Below, in pieces: positions 38,820 through 52,300 of a stretch of DNA of 64,000 nt. The DNA is from Temnothorax longispinosus (lineage: Eukaryota; Arthropoda; Insecta; Hymenoptera; Formicidae). The stretch is from NCBI RefSeq assembly GCF_030848805.1, contig NC_092363.1, positions 15,780,600 to 15,844,599 on the forward strand, given 5' to 3'. The notes beneath the pieces are model-generated. The model had not been told where the DNA came from. It ran no database searches and saw nothing but the letters and a program-made list of their open reading frames with translations. How positions within the stretch are numbered: position 1 is the stretch's first letter; each line of letters starts with the position of its first letter. The position numbers were made by a program, and so were the translations under genes.

Positions 38820-41800
38820 ATGATGATGCCGCCACCGCAGGTCGTGGGTGTCCTGCTGAAGAAACCGGGACAACAGACTCACCCGCGGTTACCCCCCCTA
38901 GATCCGCAAGAGACCAAAATTAAAGGTGAGTCTATTTCTTTTTACTTTTTATTCTAGGAATATTTTTTTAAACGTATGTCTTTTATCGTCAAATATTGCG
39001 TATACACTTACGAGAGTATAAAAAACGTACAAGCAGAATAATAATTACGAATGCAATATAATACTAAAGCGCGCTCCAATAACAAACACGCAAATTCTTT
39101 CGAACGTTTGAAATAATATATATCCATTAAAAAAGAAAGCTTCAGATATATTGAGCGTTAAATTTAAAAAAATTAACATCACTCACAACACCGGTGGCGA
39201 ACCATTATACGACGCCGATAGCGTATCAAATGGGTTAATTACCGTAGTAATTGAGCGAAAAAAATAGAGCTTTCCATGGGCATCCGGTAATCACAAATTT
39301 CTCATTAATTTGGGACATCTCATTTAGCGATTACGATAAGTAGGCACGTCGATCCATTTCGCAACGCCATTTCTTTTCGCCGTAATCTCAATACTGAATC
39401 TTTTCTCCGCTAACTAATTTCCAGTTCGGTAAGAAATGTAATTTATTACTAACACATGCGAAGACATCTGTATAAGAACCTTTTCCGCCAAAATGGAGCA
39501 ACGCAGTTTGTCGTTCCGCTCGAGAACGCGGTCCCTTTAGGGACTCCCCTCGAGAGACGGGCAGGAAGATACCGGCGGAGACCGAAGGAAGAAATCATTT
39601 TCATTGTGGCATGCATCGCGGGTTTACATTCTGTAAATAGGCGGTCGAAAGACATATAAACTCGCGTCATTCATCTCGCGTCGCGGGTCTCCGCTCGGCA
39701 TGCCGGCATTACGCTATTATCGATATTATGATTCATTGGAGCGTACGTGTTGTTACAACAAACGGGCAACCTTATCGAGACTGTAACGACTGAACGTTCC
39801 CTGAAATCTGGGCTGGAGCTCTCGCTCTCTATAGTCTGACTCTACTATCGATCTCGTCGATATCTTTTCCTTCCTCTCGCTACGATGGCGATGCAGGAAT
39901 GCGCTAACCGCTCTTTCGTTGAATAATGTTTTATCGCCGCTTGTGGTTCGATTAACGCGAAATTGATTCACGTTGAGTAAGAGACGTTTAAAAGCGTCGG
40001 TTTATCATCGCCGCCGGTCGAACCACATCACGTGAGAATCCTCGTAATGTAACCCACAAACGTGGCAATTGAAGATTAAGTGGCTCGGTAGCGCCAGCTT
40101 GTTTACTCTATTATGCCGATCAGTCGCGAGCCGACGCCTTATGGCTCCGTTAACAATTATGTTAATGGGACGGCGACACGTTACGATAACAGCGTAAGTT
40201 GATCTCATACGAATAGATGAGCAATTTGATGAAAAAACGAATATAAATATATTTTGGTATTTTATTTTTTTTCTGTTAAATATGCATCGTCAGGTTTCAG
40301 TCAACCATAAATCATTTATCTGAAATTTTTTAATTTTTATTGCTGCACATAACTCCGAGAGAATAGAATTTCTCAAATAATTTAGGTTTATATGTACGTC
40401 CCTTTCCTTAGAATTCTAGGATAACAAAGAGCGATGTTGGAATTTCTAGGGAAACCCAACTCGTGAGTTTCTATAGTGTTTCGAACAAATATCAGACGAT
40501 GAAGTCCGTCTAGACGCCTTGCCACAAGTCAACCATAAATCATTTATCTGAAATTTTTTTATTTTTATTGCTGCACATAACTCCGAGAGAATAGAATTTC
40601 TCAAATAATTTAGGTTTATATGTACGTCCCTTTCCTTAGAATTCTAGGATAACAAAGAGCGATGTTGGAATTTCTAGGGAAACCCGACTCGTGAGTTTCT
40701 AGTGTTTCGAACAAATATCAGACGATGAAGTCCGTCTAGACGCCTTGCCACAACATTTGAAAGGCCTTTTAGAAGCCCGTCTCGTTCGCACGCGATTGAC
40801 AATTCGTGCTCCGTAATCCGGTATCTGGGCTACCGTGGTAACGGGATACTTTTACGTGGCCGTTCATCCACGGGGAACATGAAAACGGACTCTCTAGGAA
40901 GCGAAAAACGTATTTTTTGGATACCAGAAATACATGTAATATTTTACAAAATATCCATTAGGAAACCGAGAATAATAGCGAACCGCAATTACGATATTAT
41001 TCGTCCAATAATCCTGATTGCTGTAACGTGATATAATTTGGACGATGACGGTATTTTAGATTGGCGCGTTAACTTTAACCCATATTACTCAGCGCCGAAA
41101 ATGACGATGACGTTTCGCGCGGAAGTGCCGCAAAAATAGATCATTGTTGCCTCACGCTAGAGAGTTGAACGTTTATCGAACTGTACTTCGAGTAAATAGG
41201 CGTAGATGTTTTGATAAGATTATCCCATCGCGCGATACCACCTATATAAACGTCTTATTTCAATCAACTGACAAGCGTTTCATAAAAATAAATAAATTAG
41301 TCTTTTTCTGTCAGGTTTATACAAGGGTTTATAGCAGACGAAATTACGCGGTAGATTAATTTTTGTTTAATGCGAAACGAGATACCTAAATTCCTGACGG
41401 TTTATGGCAGGTCAAGAAACAGTAAAAAGAAAGCGGGCAGGGACTTATCGCGCCGAGCGACGTTCTCGTGCCGGTTTTCACGGCCGTATCAAATCCCTGC
41501 AGTATACCTACCTTTGACTTTCCTCCCCGCGAGCTCGACTATCGTCCGACAAGAGCAACCCTTTCTCTTCTAACGGGAACCTTATTAAACTTCCCGGATT
41601 TTCCGTTTCATTGCACATTCGACAAACGATTACGACATCGGCACACGCCAATCCCGTCATTGCGAAACCGTCCCGTATAACAAGGCATATACCTGCTCGA
41701 TAGCGGTTTTATATTATAATTTCGACTGCAACACGCTTGCTCGTTAATTATCTCCCGGCACGAAGTGGCACGAGAAATATCGTACTTATGCGTTTGCAGA

Positions 41801-44800
41801 ACGGAACGTTATGTAAGCTTTAATTAGCCTTAGTCTAAATCATTTTGATAATTCTCGTGAGACTAGAAAATATTTTTCGAGAACTGATATTGTGAGAGTT
41901 GGTGAAAATTTTTTCGCGCCATCCTCGTCCCTCTTTCTCCTCCCCGACTCGGTTCGCACTTTTCGCGAAATAAGAGTCGAGCCTCGGAGACATAAAGGAG
42001 CTCTTTGTAACACGAAGGGGCACTGTGGCCATGTAAATAGCCAATGGGATCCTTAAAAAAAATCCACAAGACGCTCGCATTGCTGTCGACCTGAACGGTG
42101 ACGCGAGTTTCACATTTCTCGTTCTTCAGCGTGTGCAGGCAGCGGGAAACTGGATTTCAAGGTGTTACATGGTGGTCTCTCTTCTCCGTTGGTACGATTC
42201 GTCGTTTTCGATTCGGCGGTTTCGAAGATATTCGCAAGAGAAACCAATCCGTATATAACGTTTGATTCGCGCTCCGCTCGTTTTTGCGCGATGAGCATCT
42301 CTCTTTCTTTCTTTCTCTCTTCTCTTTTTCTCTCCTCGGAGTCCGGACGACTTAAATTAGGGTCACAGTGCCGAATTAAGCACGGTCCACAAGTGCCATT
42401 CACGAGGAACTCGCCGCGACCGGGGATTAAGATATACACATGTAGATAAAGTCGGACCCCATCCGTATTCGAGTTTCTGCGATTCTCTAGGAATCCTTTT
42501 GATACTTGAGAATCCTCCTGAGAAATCCCTGGCTGGCATTACACGTTTCGTAAAGTAATCCCCTAAGTATCGCTATTCAGAGGACGAAATTGAGCTTGCG
42601 CGTCATGATGCAAAGACGCGGGCCTTGCGGTTAAAAAGGCTCAATTGAGCTAAGGGAGGCAAAAGAGGATCATTTCTGTCGACGTGTCCGGCAGATCGGA
42701 AGAAAGAGAGAGGGAGAGAGACAGAGCCTGTGCGTCACGAGTCTAAACAAATTACAACGACAGCCGAGTGAGCCGACCGCTCCTCGCACGAGCGCGAATA
42801 ATAAATCGCGAATAATCGCGCGCGTATACCGGGTGTTCCGCTCGGGCGGAACGGACCGAGGCGATACGACACCCGGGGCCCGGGGGTTCGTGACTTAGCT
42901 TAGGCTCGATCGTCGATCGAGACTCAAATCTCGGCCACGGAAGACGCGCGTTGCCTTTCACTAAATGTTCGCTCTTCGTCTTCTACATGTGTATTCGGCA
43001 TTCGCGGCAACTAACTTCGTGCCATTTACCAGCCACAGCTATAAATCACCGTCGCGAGCGGACGTGAAAAATCAAGTTCGCTTGTTGAACGATGTTATTT
43101 TCTCTCAAGAGTGATACCGCTCTTCAAGATCATCGCGTATCGACTCCGTGGACATTTCTGCGCGTCGTCCGCGCGCCCGAGCGATGCGTATGCGCGCCCA
43201 GTATCTCGTTGCACTGCCTCACTCCTTATCACGCCTGCGGGCGATAACACATCCGGAGTTACACGACGTTCATTACGGAGTTCCGATCGTCGAGCGTTAT
43301 TCGTGATAATTATAGTACATATAAAAAATAATGGTTTTAAGGTTTTTTTAAAAACTAATAAAATAAAATACGAGTAAAATGAAATAAAATCTTTTGCGCC
43401 TTAACGTTGATTTATCTTCAATTAATCTTTAAGATACCGACGCAGGTTGTTTATGACCACTATCAGTCGATTGATATCACCGTTTCAAATGAATCATCGT
43501 CATTCTATGACTATTGCAAATCTCGACTCTTTTCTGTGACGCCCTCGACCTCAGACGTTACAGCGAAATCGCGTTTCAAGCTGGATTTTCTACGATCACT
43601 GCATTGCCTCGAACCGGGTTCTGCTTCCCCGATTCGCGTAACCAGTCCTGCCGGAGAAAAGCGGTTGTGAAAATGTTTTGCACAGTCGTACTTGCCTGAT
43701 TCAGGATCTGCTATCGTGACTATCGCATATTTGCTCGCAATTTCATTCAATTTTACACGTATCATTTATCTATATCTTTATAAAAACCGAAATATACATT
43801 GCAGTGACGATAGCAGTTGACTCGTGATTCGAATGATTTACTAGTAACCTCCGGTTCGCAGTTTTCAGCGTCATCTTGACGATCTCTCTAGAGTGGGACG
43901 TCATCTTGACGATCTCTCTTGAATCTAAGTGCGACGACACCAAGAGATACTTTTTCTGGGCACACGTGTCTCGTCGTCGGTTTCTCGCACACAAATTAAT
44001 TAGCGCCGCTTGACGAGGGGAATGCTGGTCTCTCAAGTGGGTGTAATTAGATGCCCTCCACTGTGTCGCATCGTGAAGAGGACCATAGAAGAGAGCATCG
44101 TGTCATCAACAGCGGCGGAGAAAGAAAATCGCTTCAACGAAGCGACGAGAGAAGCCAGACTTGAAGCAATTTATTGTTCAATTTTAGGAAGTACGTTTCA
44201 AAGCGCTTTATTGTTAAACTTAATATCGTGTAATACTGTATGTCGGTCAACTATGCAGATGAAGTACGATGCGGCGTATCGGAGCGTTGGTTCGATAATA
44301 ACTAGATATATAGAGATGATAAAGGGGATGAAACCGAGAAGAACTATTTAATAGCGTGCGTACGAATTCATCGGCACGAATGATGCGCGAGAGAAGGATC
44401 GAAATAACATTTCTATCTCTGTTTCGAACAGCTGACGAGAATAATGTCGGCGGCGGACAGGAAATGGTCTTCCCCTGTCCCTATGTGTTAGCTACAGGAA
44501 CGACTCGTGTTCTTTCATTCTACTCGATCGAGCGACAGTGACAAACATATGCGGGAACGAGAGAGAAGGAAAAAAGCTACATGGGAAGCTCAAGTTGGTA
44601 GAACAAAGAAGGCTCCAATTCGTTGTGAAGAAAAGAGAGAGATGGAAGAGCATCTGGTTCTGGAAAGTATCTAATTAAAAAAAGAGAAAAAGAAACAATG
44701 AAAGAAACCCACCAGACCGCGAAAGATGTTTACAGGCACTTTGTATACAGCAGTAACAATTCGATGACCTCTTGATCAACATCCTGGACGATGATCTTAA

Positions 44801-47800
44801 TTATTTTTACTTAATTAATTTAAAGACCGAAGTAGCTAATGGCAATTATCGCGCAATGTATACATTAATTTTTGACACGACTCGTAAACAATCAATTTGA
44901 AATTTTTACATCTGCCCTCTCCATGGGAGATGCATCGTCAACGAAAAGCCAGATGTGGGAGAGCAGCTGACCGGTGCGTTTGGAAAACGACTACCTGGGA
45001 AAAAGAGAAAACAAACGGTCGTCTGCGACGCGAGAGAGAGAAAACGAGATACTGTGGCTGGCCCGATGAAAGAGGCAGCAACGGTACGACAGTAGCTTGG
45101 TATTCGTGGGACGGAAGTCGACGTTACAGGCGAGATATAGTCGTTGCTGGCGGCGGGAGAGACGGACCTACGCTATTCTCGCGATCGCGAGAATGACAGC
45201 GAGCGGTGAATCGATGATACACACGAGACGAGTGAGCGAGAAAGGACATTGCAGCGCGTAAGGCAAATCGGACGAGGACGGAGTACGTCAGGGCGTTGCA
45301 CCGTTTGCTGTGACCCAGTGTTCTCTGCGGGCACCGCTCCGTTTAGGTTTCTCGGCAGTCGTATTTCTATTTCCCTTTCTCCCGCGGGATTCTTATCCGC
45401 GTGGCAAGGACTGCGCAATTTTAGAATTTCGCCAAGACGTCTATATATCGCACAATCGTTATCTTCGCCGTTTGATCGATACTCTACTTTCAGCGGAACA
45501 GGAAAATAGTAACCGAGACTAGTTCACTAGTCTGCTTAAGGAGAATTGCCATTGATAACAAAAAATATATTTAAATAGAAATATATATAATATAGGTACT
45601 TTTTGACCGAGAAATTAATAAGTAAAATGATATAACGAATTATATCAAAAGAAAAAGATTGGAAAGTGTTTTTACATCCTAATTTGTGAATGAAGTACGT
45701 ATATCCTATTAATCACAAAGGAATCAGATCACTTAAATAACATCCGCATATCTACACTCATGTCTCGCGAAGCGGCAGAAAATGATTTCGCAAGTAATGA
45801 GTGCAATTTCTCTTTGAATCGTACGAGGCGTACACGTAACATGCGAATATATTTAAAAGACACGCGCGAGGGGCGTCTTTATCAATGTCAATCGAGCTTC
45901 TTACAAACCTTCTCGCGCGCTTGTTCTGTCAGCGCGAGGCCGCGCTAGAATCCGCTAGGAATTTTTTATGGGTTACCTAGCCCCACTACATTGATAAGTG
46001 GAACGGTTACGAGTGTTCACACGCATGTCGTTACGCACACAAGTTCGTTTTCTGTAAGCTCATTTCGCTCTTCCTCTCATCTAGTTCCTCTTGCGTATAT
46101 ATAACGCGTACATGTCGACCGCTGTGCAAAGATCTATACATGTACTTTATTCTATTTAATTCTAAGAATAATTTATAATTCTATTTAATTTTAATGATAA
46201 TTGATATTTTAATAATCTATATACTTTAAAACGGCTTTTGAATTTCATAATATAAGTTTGCCAGAAACAGAACATCTAAATCTTTTCTCTTTTCAAATTA
46301 ATTAAAATTGTCTAGAACTAGCATTTTCCGTGCCGGAAAGAGACGGTAAAAGGGATCTCACGACGTTTCTGCTTAGACGGACACGCACGAAGGAGCCCCG
46401 TTGAACCCATGGGAGCGGTAACGACGTAATTACAGAGTTAGGCACGTTACATCGAATCGTAATCGCACGATTGCATCCAAGTTTCATTCCGCTCTTTACG
46501 CATCTTGGCTTTATGCGACGCGCGACGGGTGGCGTTTCCGTTGGACGTTTTTCAACGCTTCTAAATTACTGGATCGGATTTCGGAATAGGCGACTAATCG
46601 GACCTCCGATCTTCAACATGGCGATTTCCTCTTTCATATAACGTAGAATACACATATGATTTTCGAGAAAATCGGCCCTCGACCTAGATTGGATTGCGCG
46701 CTGCGCCGGTTATTAAATCCTGTGCGTTAACGTTATCTCGATTATTACGTAGCCTTTCTTGATTTCTCATTATATGCATCGCGCTGACCCAGAACTATCC
46801 GATTGCGCTCGAATTCATTAATTCTCGTTACGAGTACCGGGATATAACGTGTCGGTTAATCCGATATCGCGCGCGCGCGCTCGAGTCTCGAGACTACACT
46901 CCTTGCGAGGTAACTACGCAATACATCCGACATTTTTTACGAGCATTTCATTAATCATATTCCCCTCACACATACAGAATGTTTTGATAAATCAGGTATA
47001 TTATACAATGTATGTGTGTGAGAGAGAGAGAAGATCATATCAAGTCGTATTAATTTTTTTCCAACTTCTCTGACGTCTCTCAAAATCTCTTTCGCTTCCG
47101 CGCTTTCTTTCATCGCGGTTATTTACGCTATAGACGCGTCAACGAGCTAGATCACACTCGGTCCCTATCCTCACTGTCAAAATAAATGGTCGCCGCCGTC
47201 GGAAGTTGCGTTCACCTCGGCCCTTCCTCTCAAGAGAACCAGAATCGCCCGTAGAAACTGGTCTTCCCGGCTTGCATGTCCTGGAAAAATATCTTGCACG
47301 GTGCACGTGTGTGTTGGCACTTATGCTCGTGTCGCGCGTGCTGGCTTTCGCAGCTTGCAAGCAGCACGCAGGTATTTATCGTCGAAGCTGCAGCTTTACT
47401 GGAAAATATTTCCTTCTCTCGTAAACGTGCCAGCGTACGCCGAGGTCAGCAACCCCCGTTTCGTAATCCAAATAACGTACGCGACACCCCTACGATAGGT
47501 GATAGTCACGCGACGTTAGTGACGCCAGCTGTTACCAGAGTTCGACCCCCGTGCGAGAAAAGGTGCTCGGAGACGATTCGACAAGGCCGTGTCAACCCTT
47601 TTGCCATCGCAACGAAATGTACGACGCAACCTTTGAATAAAATTCAATCGTGGTGTTTGAAAGGGAAATCTTGCACGCCCACGGTAAGCCGTTTACTTCC
47701 CTCTGCCGCCGGAGTCCGCGATATTTTTATACCTTTCAATATAAACCATCTTGTAAGGCTATCGATTGTTATTGCTACAACGTAACGTTGAGATGTGTTG

Positions 47801-49289
47801 TAATGGATGTTACATTTAAAGCAAAAATTATATAATATTGCAGAAATATCTGCATAGTATCTATAATTTTATATAAAATTATGTAACTTGAGAGAATATT
47901 TGTAACATAATCGAATTTAATTATTTCTATCGAGTAAATGTAGCGAACTAAGTAATATAAAATTATTTCACGATATTCGTATTGTATTCCGTTGCATCAA
48001 AGTAGCTCATTGTAAAAAGCAGATGAATGAAGTCGTCCAGGAATTGGTCGACTAACGGTCACAACACATACAACATCCGGTACCTCCGGTATGTTCAATT
48101 AGGTGCCGTCGAGGCGCGACATAATCCCCATATCGTATTACACCCTACGTTGTACCCTCTGGCAAAGGATAAAAGAAGAAAAAGTCGCGAAAGACGATGC
48201 AGAGAATCGCGCGATGAAAAATCGTTTTGCAGAAATACAGTTCGATTACACGTTCGCGTGAAAACTCGTCATCTCGTCCTTTTAGATTGCTTCGTGGACT
48301 CGCAACGCGATAAGAAGCATTTCGAATGGGCGATACCCCAGTCGCGCCGCGCCGCGCCGCGCGGCGGGACTGGTGCAACAATTAATTTCCAAAGGAAAGA
48401 GTTACGAAGCCGTCTGTGTATCTCCTTGGAGGGTCGACCCATCTGGAATCAAGGGACAAAATCGCCGTAATGGCGGTGCAACCCTTCGGCCAGCTGTGCG
48501 TCACAATGGTCGTCACGAAAAATCGTGCGACAATGTTATCTCGATCTGCTTTCGCATTGTGGGGTCGTCGCTGGGATTGAGTCGTCAAGCAATCGGGTTA
48601 AGGGGCCTTCCTTTGTCGAACGACGAGAAATCTTTCGTGCGAGAGGAAAAATTTGTTTTTTTGCCTCTTCAGAATGCAATTAAATGGGCAAGCGCGGATT
48701 CCTTTCGCAGATTCCCTTCTTCGTTGTATCGCGATCGATTGGATCTCAACAAGAAGTTATTTAACGCGATTACAGGACCGCTGTGGTAAACCGAAATCGT
48801 TTACAATGGCGCCAACAATTTATCCTCGTTTGCCATCGGTGATGAAAGGAATTCGGCACAAAGCAAAGGTTGGCTTTCACGTGAAAGCAAACAAGCACGC
48901 ACCCCTTTCCGGTCCGCGAGCTTTTTAATGTCATGTCGTGGAGCCAAGAGGCTGGCCAAGAGAATGAGAGAGAGAAAGAGAAGCGGAGAACATTTTGGTC
49001 GAGTAATTCCTAAAAGAAAAGAAAAGGGTTCACAGGCTAAACGCGGAACCGGTCTTCTATGACGGCGCCGTTTAGTTCGCGCGCGCTGCGGAAGCTTGCG
49101 TTGCATCGTGTCGTGTCTCGCGGCTCGATTCGATTTCCATTAGAGTCCAACGATGATGTTTACTTAGCTCCGGGTCGTTGTCACGCGGCCGGGAGAGAAG
49201 AGACAGAAAAACGGCGACATTGGAGTCGGGGGATGAGAGAGTGAACGAGTACACGAGAAAGGGAGAACAGACTGCATACGAGGAATCCG

Positions 49290-49322
<33 letters not shown>

Positions 49323-52300
49323 GGATGGAAAAACGGAATCAGGTTTCTACCTTTATAGGCCTGCGTCCGCGTCGCGTTCTGCCGTGCCTCCCGTGTGCGC
49401 GCCTCCTTTCCTTTCCTTCCTCTTTGCACGGATGCAGAGAAGGAGCATGCACAGGCGACAGAAAACCATAATCACTGACAAAAGAGCCTCGGAGGCACCA
49501 TAGCGTGCAGCAGCAACTACAGAGACAAGACGAGCTTTCGCACCCCTTTCTCACGCGCGACACCTCGACACCATGAGGAGGATCCGTCTTTTTTCGAGGG
49601 CTCCGCCACGCCGTCCGGAGTCCTCGGATGAGATGCCCCGAGGGTAGGCATCGAGATAGGGTCTCGATTCGAGAAGAGACGGCGCGACGGCCGCGACCAG
49701 TTGGCGGCTACCCGCTTTTCGTATCGCGGAAAATTGATTTATCCGGACAGGCCTCTCCCAACCTTTCTTAGCTCCTCTATGGGAAAGCGAATTCCGTCGC
49801 CCTACGGCCGGGAAAAAAGTGTTTTAGATCAGAAGGACGATACTATGAAACGTTACCGTAATATTTGGGCGACGCCGCGCCGTCTCTTTTCACGCTTACA
49901 GAAAGATACGCTTCCTTTTTACGACGGAATGTTGAAAGGAATCGTAATCGCAGGCGACACACTTAATTTATGAAAGGGCTACGATACGGGCTGTGAAAGT
50001 CAATTTATTTTGCGCCCTTCGCGAGTGCGCGAATACTGGACAGAAATGGCTCGCGCAGTTTGTATGGAAATTTACCGGTCGGAAAATGACCGTGTCGAAA
50101 GGCTCGACAAACGGGGCTTCTTCATTGGCGTAACGTATGCATCGCCACGCTCTTCGTTCTCTTCCCAGCGACGATATGCCTGACAAATTTATCGGTGTCG
50201 GCGTAATCGTGTCAAAGGGCGTACAGGAAGGTAGTTAGTACAACCATTAACAAGACGATTGTACGGATCGTCGAGAATGCAACTCTCATCGTGATCTCGC
50301 AATGATCCCTCGATTATTATGCAATATAGGATGATCTTTGCGGAATGTTCTAACCATGATTCTTTCAGCCACAGATGACAGAGCTTAAAATAAGATAAAT
50401 GTTGATTTCTTCGAAGATAAAGTTATAAGCTATAGTTTAGAATAATATTGGATATAATAAAAATTAGGTTACTGAAAAATCTTATAGATCATATATTGAG
50501 TCAATGTTTTAAATAAATTATGAATTTTAAAACAACAATACGAAGGGAAATCTACCTAGATTCAAATATTTATTAATGTTAAAATAATTAAAGACACATT
50601 TAACATTTAACAGATTGAATAGCTTTCCTTTTTTTACCATCACAAAGTTCATCGCAGTAGCCAAACATTTTTATATTCACAAATAAAATCGAGGTAATCA
50701 GGATTGATCAGTAGAATTAAAACAAACAGCCTCCGCATGTTTTCATTTACATATACTTCGGCACGCGTAAATGATGCGAGCAAAGAAACAATAAAGCACT
50801 ACTTCCTTAATTAACGGAGTAACTGTGTCTCATTGCATAAGCGACCCCGCGCAAATTTTCACGTAACGCGTTTGAACATACAAGTTCGTATCGACCTCAT
50901 CAAACTGAATTGCCATTGCAAATCAAGCCGTAATTATCACATGAATAATCTTTTTGCGCTAAAAATAAAATGAAGGTCGGAAAAAAACTAGCCGCACAAT
51001 CCAGCTTTTCAAATGCGAAGAGAGTTTACGTGAGGCTGTCAAAAGGAAAATTTGATAGGTTCTCCAAGAGGTGTATTAAATTTCACCCGCATATACGACA
51101 CCCTTTATAATGTATTTAATAGCCTCTTAAAGTTTTCATCGAGAACGAACCGTACTTATGCTTCTCTAATAAAATTATTATTACAAAATATTGGTATTTC
51201 GGTAAACCGTATATTATCTTTTGCAATCTACAATGCAATCGCGGCACGAAAGTTATTACAATAAACTGAATGAACCAGTGACATTTTCAGATCATTTTAA
51301 CTGAACTCAGCGTCTCCAATACGAGGCTGTATTGATCGGCTCGAGAACAATCGACTGCCGATCACAGCACTTGTCGCAGGAGGCCTCTCAGGCTCCCAGC
51401 CAGCTGTCCTTCAATATCCTGCCGCACGTGAGAGCTCTGCGGGAGCCTTACGGTATTGTTTCGCTAAGCATAATGCACTCGTTTTGTGCGCGCGAAGAAA
51501 AAAGCGGCGAATCGACTTGGTCGCACGATCGATCGGTCGGCGAAAGAAAAATCTTACCGGTTCGAACTTGAACGAATAAGTACTTGACGCGAATTGCGCG
51601 AGCTGTAACGCGAGCTTCAAGAAGCCTCCTTCCTGTAGGTACTAAGTAAACGAAGAATTAGTGAGCAGAAATAACGATGATTTTTTTATCTAATAATACA
51701 TATCTATGAAAGAAAAAGCAGAAAAAAAGAAAAACTTTGAGTTCGAACGTTTCACATAAAATGCGCTTATTCTGGAATTTATAATCGAATTTGGGTCGTA
51801 TAATTTCTACGGATAAGCAGAACTATTGTCCCTTACATCTTGTTTCTTGTCGTACCGTTTAGGGGATTCCGGAAGCTCTTTTGTGCATCGTGCTCGTCAA
51901 TCATCAAGATAAATGATGTCCCGACCGTTGCAGATTCCAGCCCCATCTTTTTCGGTTTCCTCGCCAGTCCAAATCGTACAAATTTTCATTTGTCAAACCA
52001 CTTGCTTAATTCAATCTGACTGTCATTATGGGCGATGCCGTTAAATTTTAATAGAAAGATACACGCGTTTTTCCTCCTACCTACAATTTGCACAATGGAT
52101 TCGCTAACACAGGATGTTCTTTCCTTGTTGTTCGTCTTTCAATCATTCTACACCTCCCCCTGTTCGTGTTTCGTCGCGTCATCATCTTGCTTCAAATCCC
52201 CGACACGTTCGACTGGTAGCGAGGAGCTAATTTGAGAGTTGCCACGATTCATCATCACGCCATTTGTTAAAAGTACTTATAATATCGAATTTATTTAATA

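Noticed and set aside
47276..47785. 169-codon plus-strand frame in the long intron
   Set aside because: No domain, no splice context, and overlapping frames of similar length in a CG-rich block. It looks like a composition effect.
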